Positions 32,734 through 40,060 of a stretch of 64,000 nt of DNA are shown here, in pieces (positions within the stretch are counted from its first letter, which is position 1; every line of letters begins with the position of its first letter). Origin of the DNA: a virus. The position numbers and the translations under genes are program-made. The notes beneath the pieces were generated by a model. The model ran no database searches, was not told the DNA's origin, and saw only the letters and a program-made list of their open reading frames with translations. The stretch spans positions 1-64,000 of IMG/VR virus record IMGVR_UViG_3300032053_000013. One strand, given 5' to 3'.

Positions 32734-34462
32734 GGCGACGGACGTCCGCAACGACGTGCAGTTCTCCTTCGACGCGGTGTGCGAGAAGGCGTGGCAGGAC
32801 GACAAGGGAAAGATGTTCGTCAGGGCCGTGGCCTCCGACGACCGTCTCGACCTCCAGCGCGACCGCATGAGCAACACCGCCCTGAGGAAGATGGCCGACG
32901 CGGCCAAGGCCGGCGTCCCCTTCCTGGAGACGCACCGCTCCGTGTTCGAGTTCGGGCGCACGGTGGGCGGGGACGTGGTGGACTTCGAGGAGGGCGGGAA
33001 GAAGGTCCAGAAGTTCGTGGTGGACGTGGAGCTGGACGGGGACTTCCCCCAGGCCAGGAAGCTCTTCAAGGAGGTGGCCGGGAAGACCTGCAAGCGCCAG
33101 CTCTCCATCGGCGGGAAGCTGAACCTCAAGAACAAGGAGTCCGTCCACGTCGAGATGACGCCGACCGGGCTCGCCCGCACGATCAACGACCTCGACCTCG
33201 ACCACATCGCCTCGACGCGGGAGAGCCAGGCGGCCAACCCGAGGACCTCCTTCACCGAGGCGATCTCGAAGGCGATCGACGAACATGAAAAAGGTCTTGC
33301 AAAAGAAATTGGGGGCGATCACAATGTACCGCAGATCCAGTTTTCACCTGAGGTGCTGGCTGCTTTCAAGCAGGTGGTCGAGATGGCCAAAGTTGGAGGC
33401 ATGAACATGGATAAGGTTCCGGAGACCCCGGCCACTCCGGCGACGCCCATGACGCCCGCCGAAACTCCCACGACTCCCGCGACCCCCGCGACCCCGAGCG
33501 AGACGGCCCCGGCCACCGAGGTCGCCTCCGAGAAGTGCGCGAAGGCCGCGACTCCCCGTAACACCGAGACCCCGAAGTCCCCGAAGACCCAGCCGGAGCA
33601 GGAGGCAGCCATGCCCGAGTCCAAGAAGTACGGACAGATGAAGGGCAGGGACGCCGCGACCGCCTGCGACCTCGCCAACGACATCGCGATCCTTCTCGCG
33701 AAGAAGAAGCCCTTCCCCGGCGCGGCCACCCCGTTCGGGTCCGAGGGGGAGAGCTCCGAGGACTCCGAGGAGATGACCGAGGAGGAGAAGGCGGTCGTCG
33801 ACTCCCTGTGGGCGACGCGCTTCGTCCTCGCGAAGGCCGTCTCCGGGGCGAGGCTCGGCGACGGGGAGAAGGCGTCCGTCTCCGACATCGTCGGTGCGGG
33901 CCCGTACGCCCCGCGCTCCGGCGCGAAGGGAACCAAGGGCCCGTTCATCCCCGACAAGGCCCCGAAGTCCGACACCACGGACATGGGCACGAGCGGGGTG
34001 ACCGACCACCGCAGGAACATCCAGGTCGGGGGCGAGATCAAGCCGACCGCCCCCACGGCGAAGTCGGCGCTGGACTTCACCCTCGACCAGCTCGAGGCGG
34101 CGAAGAAGATCCCGGCCGACCTCTCCACCTTCGGGAAGGCCCTGGGCGAGGAGATCGTCTCCAGGAACACCGAGATCACGAAGTCCATCATCGAGATGGT
34201 CGTCGAGAAGATGGCCACCGAGAGCGCGAGGTCCTCCACCGAGATCCAGAAGTCGGTCGAGGGGCTCGGGGACGTGGTCAACGACACCGCCAGGAAGATG
34301 GCCGCGATGGAGTCCCGGATCTCCAGGGTGGAGAAGGCCGGGGGCGTGAGCCAGAGCGGGCCGAAGGGCAAGGAAGACGTCGCCCCCGAGCGCGGGCGCA
34401 GGGGCGGAGTGTGGGGCGGCCTCTTCAACAGGGCCGCCGGGGACGCGCTGGCGAGGTACTAA
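32717..34462 (+). CDS. prohead protease (XkdF-like) fused to a scaffold-type C-terminus, 581 aa
   Basis: ATG 32717 with GGGGGAGAAGG upstream. Residues 1-170 match phage prohead proteases: VRAVASDDRLDLQRDRMS, FLETHRSVFEFG with His73, and CKRQLSIGGKL with Ser130 as nucleophile. Then comes a Thr/Pro linker of TPATPxTP units (about 238-262), and a long helical, Lys/Glu-rich region typical of scaffolds. It should assemble the procapsid and process capsid parts, then degrade itself. An internal ATG (33611) could give a separate scaffold. Confidence 0.85.
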   Translation: MDKTAEATDVRNDVQFSFDAVCEKAWQDDKGKMFVRAVASDDRLDLQRDRMSNTALRKMADAAKAGVPFLETHRSVFEFGRTVGGDVVDFEEGGKKVQKFVVDVELDGDFPQARKLFKEVAGKTCKRQLSIGGKLNLKNKESVHVEMTPTGLARTINDLDLDHIASTRESQAANPRTSFTEAISKAIDEHEKGLAKEIGGDHNVPQIQFSPEVLAAFKQVVEMAKVGGMNMDKVPETPATPATPMTPAETPTTPATPATPSETAPATEVASEKCAKAATPRNTETPKSPKTQPEQEAAMPESKKYGQMKGRDAATACDLANDIAILLAKKKPFPGAATPFGSEGESSEDSEEMTEEEKAVVDSLWATRFVLAKAVSGARLGDGEKASVSDIVGAGPYAPRSGAKGTKGPFIPDKAPKSDTTDMGTSGVTDHRRNIQVGGEIKPTAPTAKSALDFTLDQLEAAKKIPADLSTFGKALGEEIVSRNTEITKSIIEMVVEKMATESARSSTEIQKSVEGLGDVVNDTARKMAAMESRISRVEKAGGVSQSGPKGKEDVAPERGRRGGVWGGLFNRAAGDALARY

Positions 34463-34483
34463 GAGTCCGGCACGAGGAAGGTC

Positions 34484-34498
34484 GCCCCCGTTCGGGGC
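34484..34498 (+). promoter_or_regulatory. 5' hairpin before the capsid gene
   Basis: GCCCC-CGTTC-GGGGC forms a short stem-loop in the leader between protease and capsid. No T-tract follows, so it is not a terminator. It may protect the capsid mRNA or mark a processing site. The capsid ribosome site (AGAGGAGG) lies about 14 bases downstream. Confidence 0.4.
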
Positions 34499-34524
34499 AT
34501 CAGATTTAGAAAAGAGGAGGATTC

Positions 34525-35925
34525 ATGGAGACGGCCGCTCAGGGAAGAGGGGTCGGCGGGCTGAACGAGGAGATGATCGAGAAGACGATCACCACGGGCG
34601 ACCTGCTGACAGGCGGTTTGCTGAACCCGATCCAGCAGACCCAGTTCATCACCCTCGTCAAGAAGTTCTCGGTGCTCCTGCCCATCAGCCGCTTCATCCG
34701 GATGCCGCGGCCGCTGATGGACGTGGACAAGCTCTGGATCGGGGAACCGGTCACGGAGTCCGTGGACGAGGCGACGGACACTGGCAACCTGGCCCGCGCC
34801 AAGTTCCAGCGCATCGTCCTCCGCGCCCAGAAGGTGCGGAGCGCCTGGAACATCACCACCGAGGTGCTCCAGGGGAACATCGAGCAGAACGAGTTCGAGC
34901 AGACCGTGATGAACACCATGGTCGAGAGGATCTCGACCGACCTCGAAGACCTCGCCATCAACGGCGACACCACCACGGTCGGGACCACGCCCCGCGACCG
35001 CCTGCTCCGCCGCCTCAACGGCTGGAACGTGGCGTCCGAGGGGGCGCACATCCTGGACGCCAAGGGGTCGAGCATCCAGAAGGGGCTCTTCTCCGAGATG
35101 AAGCGCCGGATGCCGAAGCAGTACAAGAACGACCCCGGCCTGCGCTGGCTGGTGGGCGACGCCATCGCCACCGACTGGGCGGACGTGGTCTCCGACCGCG
35201 GCACGATCCTCGGCGACGCCGCCCTCCAGGGCGCCGAGATGGCCCCGCTGGGCACCCCGATGATCCGCGTCCCGCTGATCCCGGACGACGCCCCGATCAC
35301 CATCCTCCAGGCGACCCGCGGCGAGTTCCTGGGCGCGGAGTTCGGCCCGTTCGTCATCTCCTCGACGAACGACACGATCAAGATGCAGGTGGACGGCGCC
35401 CCGGGCCCCGGAGTCACGATCGTGCTGACCCACGGGACGCTGAACACGGTCGAGGTCGCCAGGCAGATCAACGCCGCCCTGAAGGCCGCGATCGCCACCC
35501 TCGTCCAGGACGTGGCCCGCGACGACCGCGAAGGCCGCCTCCTGATGGAGAGCCCGGTGGTGGGTGCCGCGAGCTCGATCACCCTCATGTCGGTGGCGAC
35601 GGGCGTGCAGGCCTACACCACGCTCGGCCTCCTCGGCGCTCCCCCGTTCCCCGGACCGCCGCCGTTCTGGCCGGTGGCGAACGTCACCCACAGCGGCGCG
35701 GCGGCCGGCACGGCCAACACGGTGTACGAGGGGTCGTACATCTGGCTGGTGAACCCGAAGAACTTCGTGTGGGGCATCCTCGACGGGACCCGCATCTTCA
35801 CGGAGTTCAACAAGAACACCGACCAGATCGAGACGATCGTGTACAACCAGGTGGACGCCCAGGTCGAGAACGTCGACGCCTGCGTCAAGGCGAAGAACAT
35901 CCGGCGCCGCACGCTGGTCATCTGA
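34525..35925 (+). CDS. major capsid protein with inserted domain, 466 aa
   Basis: ATG 34525 with AAAGAGGAGGATTC upstream, one of the strongest sites in the window. HK97-fold features include the helix-rich start (LNPIQQTQFITLVKKFSVLL), KLWIGEPVTESVDEATDTG, VLRAQKVRSAWNITTEVLQ, LRWLVGDAIATDWADV, APLGTPMIRVPLIPD and the C-terminal VYEGSYIWLVNPKNFVWGI. Between about residues 282 and 372 a beta/alpha domain is inserted (TVEVARQINAALKAAIATL). Codons favour CGC and GGC, unlike most genes here, consistent with very high expression. It builds the shell. Confidence 0.93.
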   Translation: METAAQGRGVGGLNEEMIEKTITTGDLLTGGLLNPIQQTQFITLVKKFSVLLPISRFIRMPRPLMDVDKLWIGEPVTESVDEATDTGNLARAKFQRIVLRAQKVRSAWNITTEVLQGNIEQNEFEQTVMNTMVERISTDLEDLAINGDTTTVGTTPRDRLLRRLNGWNVASEGAHILDAKGSSIQKGLFSEMKRRMPKQYKNDPGLRWLVGDAIATDWADVVSDRGTILGDAALQGAEMAPLGTPMIRVPLIPDDAPITILQATRGEFLGAEFGPFVISSTNDTIKMQVDGAPGPGVTIVLTHGTLNTVEVARQINAALKAAIATLVQDVARDDREGRLLMESPVVGAASSITLMSVATGVQAYTTLGLLGAPPFPGPPPFWPVANVTHSGAAAGTANTVYEGSYIWLVNPKNFVWGILDGTRIFTEFNKNTDQIETIVYNQVDAQVENVDACVKAKNIRRRTLVI

Positions 35926-35951
35926 TCGGCCACGGACACCATGAATCCGAG

Positions 35952-35994
35952 ACGGCAGGTCGGCCCCGGAAGGGGTTGGCCTGCCGTTTTTGTT
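35952..35994 (+). terminator. strong rho-independent terminator after the capsid gene
   Basis: A 16-bp stem (35952-35967 with 35972-35987, three G-T pairs) closed by a GGAA tetraloop is followed by TTTTTGTTT. This is a textbook terminator. It isolates the very highly expressed capsid transcript from the neck genes. Confidence 0.93.
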
Positions 35995-35999
35995 TCGGT

Positions 36000-36029
36000 C
36001 TGGACGGTCCCCGGCGCGGCGTGTAGGAT
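36000..36029 (+). promoter_or_regulatory. possible promoter for the neck/tail genes
   Basis: CTGGAC (36000-36005), an 18-nt spacer and TAGGAT (36024-36029), directly downstream of the strong terminator. Some promoter must lie here to restart transcription for the long tail operon, which supports this weak match. Confidence 0.4.
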
Positions 36030-36048
36030 GGGGTGAGGAGGTCCTTAC

Positions 36049-36432
36049 ATGCCGAGGTACTTCGTGTACCGGTACGGAGGGGTCCGCCAGGTCATAGGGC
36101 CGGGCAGCGGACTCGCGTACACCTTCTCGATGGACACCGTCACCACGGTGGGCGACGAGAGGGACGCGGAGATATTCCTGCACATGGGGTCCCCGGACAG
36201 CGGGTTCTACCTGTTCCGGGAGACGGACCAGTACGGGAACCCGGTCGGGCCGTTCCCCCCGGTGGACCCGGCGAGGCGCCAGAGCATGATCGACCCGAAG
36301 AGGTTCCCGTCGGACAGGATGTCGGGGAGCGTGAGGGCGTGGAGGGTGGCGACCGAGGACATGGCGGACCCAACCCTCTATTTCCACTTCGTCCGCAGGA
36401 AGATGAACTTCGGGCGGGGGGAGCAGTCGTAG
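36049..36432 (+). CDS. hypothetical neck-region protein, 127 aa
   Basis: ATG 36049 with GTGAGGAGG upstream. The protein starts PRYFVYRYGGVRQVIGPG and is beta-rich, with DAEIFLHMGSPDSGFYLF and LYFHFVRRKMNFG. It lies between capsid and head-tail connector genes. No family recognised. A decoration or neck role is inferred from position. Confidence 0.65.
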   Translation: MPRYFVYRYGGVRQVIGPGSGLAYTFSMDTVTTVGDERDAEIFLHMGSPDSGFYLFRETDQYGNPVGPFPPVDPARRQSMIDPKRFPSDRMSGSVRAWRVATEDMADPTLYFHFVRRKMNFGRGEQS

Positions 36433-36442
36433 GAGGGGCCTC

Positions 36443-37402
36443 ATGCCCGCAGGATTCGCCTCTGGGCTCCACACGGCCTTCGCCTACGTCACCATCGAGC
36501 AGGTGAGGGCGAACGGCATCCCGGACACCCTCATCGGGGACAACAAGCTCCGGTCCCTCATCCGGCTGGTGAGCCACTGGATCAACAAGATCACCGACCA
36601 ATGGTTCCTCCCCGTCAGGCTGCGCGAGAGGACGGACGGGTCCGACAGCGCCGTCGCCAGGATCCCCAACCTCATCCCCATCCTGGAGCTCTTCAACCTG
36701 ATCCTGGAGAAGCCGGGGCTCTTCTCGATGGTCATGCCCGACGTGGCGTACATGGTGAAGCAGCGGTACGTCATGATGCTCGACCGGCACATCAGGCTGC
36801 CCATGCAGCCGCACTTCGTCGTGCTGGACGGGGTGTTCGGGTGGCTGGTCGACGACTACGTGAAGGCGAAGACGAGGACGGTCCAGCCCCTGGTCGTGTC
36901 CAACGCTGACATCACGGGAATCCCCGACCCGAAGGAGATCTTCGTGGACAGCGTGGACGGGTTCGCCGTGGGGGACGCCATCCTTATCGGTAACGACCCG
37001 GAGCCGAAGTCCTACCCAGGCATCGTGACCGGCGTCATCGACACGCCCCCGCTCAAGGTGGTCTTCGAGCCCATCGTCCCCTTCAGCCTCCCCGCCGGGG
37101 TGGCGGTGTCGAGGTACGGGAGGGTGCCGGACCTGATCCAGTACGCGGCCATGCTCCTCATCAGGGACAAGATCCAGGGAGGGTGGGGGAACGTCGGGAG
37201 CTACGACACATCCGAGTCCCCCGGGGGGATCGGGACCAGGCTGAACAGCGAGTCGGTCGAGGGGTACTCCTACTCCCTGTCGCCCCTGAAGGCGATCAAC
37301 GGGCCGGGAGGGGGGGCCATGACGACGGGCAACGCAGAGGTGGACGACATCCTCTACCAGTTCACCTCCAGCTCCGGCGGACTCTACGTGGGGTACGCGT
37401 AA
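36443..37402 (+). CDS. head-tail connector-like protein, 319 aa
   Basis: ATG 36443 with GGAGGGGCCTC upstream. An N-terminal helical part (KLRSLIRLVSHWINKITDQW) recalls gp6-type connectors that bind beneath the portal. A beta-rich insertion follows (VQPLVVSNADITG, FAVGDAILIGN) and then more helix (LIQYAAMLLIRDKIQGG). The size is larger than a typical gp6. Position after capsid supports a neck role. Confidence 0.6.
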   Translation: MPAGFASGLHTAFAYVTIEQVRANGIPDTLIGDNKLRSLIRLVSHWINKITDQWFLPVRLRERTDGSDSAVARIPNLIPILELFNLILEKPGLFSMVMPDVAYMVKQRYVMMLDRHIRLPMQPHFVVLDGVFGWLVDDYVKAKTRTVQPLVVSNADITGIPDPKEIFVDSVDGFAVGDAILIGNDPEPKSYPGIVTGVIDTPPLKVVFEPIVPFSLPAGVAVSRYGRVPDLIQYAAMLLIRDKIQGGWGNVGSYDTSESPGGIGTRLNSESVEGYSYSLSPLKAINGPGGGAMTTGNAEVDDILYQFTSSSGGLYVGYA

Positions 37403-37403
37403 G

Positions 37404-37847
37404 ATGCTTCCCTTCACCTCGGGGAACCCGGTGAGGATCAACCGGATCAAGGTGGGGATCCGGGTGCTCTCCGTGTCTAACACGGTGAAGGACGCGGACT
37501 ACCGCGAGGCCAAGGAGAACCGCGTCTACTCCGACCCCGTAGAGGTCATCGGGCAGTGGGTGGGGGGCGAGTCCTCGTTCAAGCTGGAGCGCACCATGAC
37601 GGGCGACTCCCTCCCGACCACGGGGCACATCGTCTTCCGGTTCAAGGAGCTCGACGCCGTCCAGCCCGGCTTCCTCCCGAAGAAGGGGGACCGGGTCGTG
37701 TCGGTCAACGGGATCCCGTCGGAGTGGACCATCATCAAGGCCTCGAAGGGCAGCCCCCTCTACGGGAACCGCACCAAGTCCTTCGCGAGGCCGATCCTGC
37801 TCCACGTCGACCTGGAGCAGACGAGGAAGAAGTTCGGGTCCATCTGA
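37404..37847 (+). CDS. neck / head-closure-like protein, 147 aa
   Basis: ATG 37404 follows the connector by one base. It is a small beta-barrel-like protein with ENRVYSDPVEVIGQWVGG, HIVFRFKELD, and KKGDRVVSVNGIPSEWTIIK, the profile of head-closure or stopper proteins. It would plug the portal after packaging. The evidence is pattern and gene order, so moderate. Confidence 0.6.
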   Translation: MLPFTSGNPVRINRIKVGIRVLSVSNTVKDADYREAKENRVYSDPVEVIGQWVGGESSFKLERTMTGDSLPTTGHIVFRFKELDAVQPGFLPKKGDRVVSVNGIPSEWTIIKASKGSPLYGNRTKSFARPILLHVDLEQTRKKFGSI

Positions 37848-37850
37848 GGC

Positions 37851-37867
37851 GCGCATGCCGTATGCGC
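37851..37867. repeat. 17-nt palindrome, variant copy 3 (reverse orientation)
   Basis: GCGCATGCCGTATGCGC matches the reverse complement of the copies at 16658 and 46740 except for one base. Six-nt outer arms are perfect. It overlaps the ATG (37855) of the next gene, so anything bound here would affect that gene's start. Confidence 0.75.
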
Positions 37868-38424
37868 GTAAGGCCGTGGCGTTCTCCATCAGGATCGCCC
37901 CGAGGGGCAAGTACGAGAAGCTCATCCGGGACCTCGGGAAGGTCGAGAAGATCCTGGAGGGGGAGAGGACGGACGCGGCCCTCCGGGAGCTGGCGACGGC
38001 CGGGAAGGACTTCATCGTCGACGGCATCAAGAACGGGCGGGAGGGCTGGCACCAACTGAACGAGATCACGAAGAGGCTGAAGGGCGGGGGGGACGTCCTG
38101 ATCGACTCCGGCTCGTTCATGGGCGCGATGTCGGTCTGGAAGGAGGGGAAGAGGTGGTTCGGGGGGCTCCCCAGCGGGGTCAAGGGGGACAAGGGGCAGG
38201 ACCTGAACCTCGTGGGCCTGGTGCACGAGTGGGGCGCGACGGTGCCGGTAACGGACGCGATGAGGGGCTTCTTCCTGGCCAACGGGGTCCCGCTCCGGCC
38301 GGAGACGACCCACCTCACCATCCCGCCGAGGCCGTGGTTCGCCCCCGCGGTCGTCGAGCTCCACGCGTTCGCGGGGGAGGTGCTGCGGCCCCTGATCGAC
38401 TCCCTTCTTGAGGAGATAGGGTAG
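37855..38424 (+). CDS. HK97-gp10-like / virion morphogenesis protein, 189 aa
   Basis: ATG 37855 lies inside the palindrome. Features are KDFIVDGIKNGREGW, DVLIDSGSFMGAMSV, GLVHEWGATVPV and IPPRPWFAPAVVE, the order (LxDSG, IHEfG, PxRPF) of HK97 gp10 and phage virion morphogenesis proteins. It should sit at the head-tail junction and help attach the tail. Its stop overlaps the next gene's GTG. Confidence 0.82.
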   Translation: MPYARKAVAFSIRIAPRGKYEKLIRDLGKVEKILEGERTDAALRELATAGKDFIVDGIKNGREGWHQLNEITKRLKGGGDVLIDSGSFMGAMSVWKEGKRWFGGLPSGVKGDKGQDLNLVGLVHEWGATVPVTDAMRGFFLANGVPLRPETTHLTIPPRPWFAPAVVELHAFAGEVLRPLIDSLLEEIG

Positions 38425-39767
38425 TGCCGGTCCACGTCTACTGCATGAGGGGCGGGGTGGGGACCCCGGCGCCGGTACTCCCGGCGACGGTGTCGAGGGC
38501 CTTCGTCGACCCCGAGGTGGGGACCATGCTGCGCAAGCTGAACCCGGACGAGACGGCCTACGACGCCGGTGGGGCGTACTACGAGGCCGAGGTCTCGTCG
38601 CCCAACCTGGTGGGGGAGAAGATCACGGAGCTGTTCGCCTTCCAGGCGTTCTGGGGCGTGGAGCCCGCCATACCGGGCCTGCCGCCGTCCCAGGCGGCCG
38701 CCGTCGCGTTCCAGGTGTCGAACGACGGCGGGGCCACGTGGCTGGTGTGGCAGGACTCCGTCTCGTCGTGGGTCCCGGCCGCCGGGCCCCTGCTCGGGTT
38801 CTTCAACGACGCCCTCACGGTGGACCGGAGGATCCCCCTGCTCCCGTGGGGGGACCCGCACCAGGTGCGGTTCCGCGTCAGGATGACCCCCGGGGCGGGT
38901 GGGCTCCAGAGGCCGGTGGTGTACGGGCTCGCCCTGTTCAACCGGCACGACATGGACATCTCCGAGGACTGCGCGAGGTCCGTCAAGAGGCACCTCGACG
39001 ACGTCGTCAAGGTGCCCATGTACTACATGGCCGAGCTGGCCGTCCCCTCCGCGACGATAACCATCGAGAGCGGGATCGGGCTCGACGTCAGCGTGCGGGA
39101 GCCCATCAAGGTCTACAACCTCACGGCGGACCCGGCCAGGAACGTCAACCTATTCTCCTCCCTCGGGGGGCCGGACGGGAGGACCATCTCGATGGTGGCC
39201 GTGCAGGCCGGGCCGGTCGAGGTCCAGTTCACCGGGGTGCCGGACGTCTTCATCGGGGCCGAGGAGTTCTTCCAGGTCAGCAAGATGCCGTCGGTGGTGG
39301 TCTTCACGCCGAGCATGTCCCAGTACAACCCCACGAGGCACTGGTGGCCCGAGCCGGAGGTGTCGCAGTCGAGGGGGGTTGGGAGGCTGATGCGCCCCCG
39401 GCAGTTCTACAAGATCGACATGTCCATCCGGGTCCAGTCCTCCCTGAACAGGGAGGCGAGGCAGATGACGGACGCGGTGGTCCGCGTCCTCGACGTGGGG
39501 ATGTACTTCGACTCGGTGGCGAACGGGGAGAGGTACTGCGTATTCGCCCAGGAGAGCAGCGTCAGGGAGGACCGGGTGGCGCAGGGGATCTGGATCGGGG
39601 CCGTGAACATCGTCGTCTTCGGGAAGATGTGGATCGCCGAGGAGGCGGGCGAGGTGGAGACCGTCAGGCAGATCGTGGCCTCGGTGGGGGCCCAGCACAC
39701 TTGCAACTTGCTTTTGCCGGAGCACCTCCGTAGAGTATACCGGGAGAGGATCGAGGTCTCCGAATAG
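38424..39767 (+). CDS. tail-region structural protein, unknown family, 447 aa
   Basis: GTG 38424 overlaps the previous stop by one base. The protein is beta-rich: AVAFQVSNDGGATWLVWQ, VRFRVRMTPG, MVAVQAGPVEVQFTG, VVVFTPSMSQYNP, and a C-terminal part with ERYCVFAQESSVRED. The position between the gp10-like gene and sheath is where tail-terminator genes occur, but the length is about three times a usual terminator. It may combine terminator and decoration functions. No firm family assignment. Confidence 0.65.
   Translation: MPVHVYCMRGGVGTPAPVLPATVSRAFVDPEVGTMLRKLNPDETAYDAGGAYYEAEVSSPNLVGEKITELFAFQAFWGVEPAIPGLPPSQAAAVAFQVSNDGGATWLVWQDSVSSWVPAAGPLLGFFNDALTVDRRIPLLPWGDPHQVRFRVRMTPGAGGLQRPVVYGLALFNRHDMDISEDCARSVKRHLDDVVKVPMYYMAELAVPSATITIESGIGLDVSVREPIKVYNLTADPARNVNLFSSLGGPDGRTISMVAVQAGPVEVQFTGVPDVFIGAEEFFQVSKMPSVVVFTPSMSQYNPTRHWWPEPEVSQSRGVGRLMRPRQFYKIDMSIRVQSSLNREARQMTDAVVRVLDVGMYFDSVANGERYCVFAQESSVREDRVAQGIWIGAVNIVVFGKMWIAEEAGEVETVRQIVASVGAQHTCNLLLPEHLRRVYRERIEVSE
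39708..39736 (+). promoter_or_regulatory. possible promoter before the sheath gene
   Basis: TTGCTT (39708-39713), a 17-nt spacer and TAGAGT (39731-39736), within the end of the 38424 gene, with an overlapping TATACC. Sheath needs many copies per virion, so an extra promoter here would make sense. Sequence support is modest. Confidence 0.35.
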
Positions 39768-39777
39768 GGGATTTCCA

Positions 39778-39993
39778 ATGCCGGAAGCCCAGAAGAAGCG
39801 GGTCCTCATGAGCATCAGCCGGAGCATGGTCTCGATGGACGCCCCCGGAGGGGGGATCCATTTCATGCCCTCCCAGCGCCTGGAGGTCTCCGAGGCGGAC
39901 TTCGCCAGCCCCCAGGTCCAGAAGCTGCTGCGGTCGAAGTTCCTGGTGGACGTGACCGCGGCCGGGGAGAGGCGGAGGGCCGGGGCGAGGTGA
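39778..39993 (+). CDS. small hypothetical protein, 71 aa
   Basis: ATG 39778 follows the previous stop by 10 bases. The product includes VSMDAPGGGIHFMPSQRLEVS and ASPQVQKLLRSKFLVDV, then a basic tail (GERRRAGAR). No family recognised. It lies just before the sheath. Such short genes near sheath can be assembly helpers, but nothing in the sequence proves it. Confidence 0.6.
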   Translation: MPEAQKKRVLMSISRSMVSMDAPGGGIHFMPSQRLEVSEADFASPQVQKLLRSKFLVDVTAAGERRRAGAR

Positions 39994-40060
39994 CCGCCCC
40001 CTGTCCACGGAGTCAGGTCGCCCGAGTGACGGGGCAGAGATCCGATGAAAGGACGGCCAC

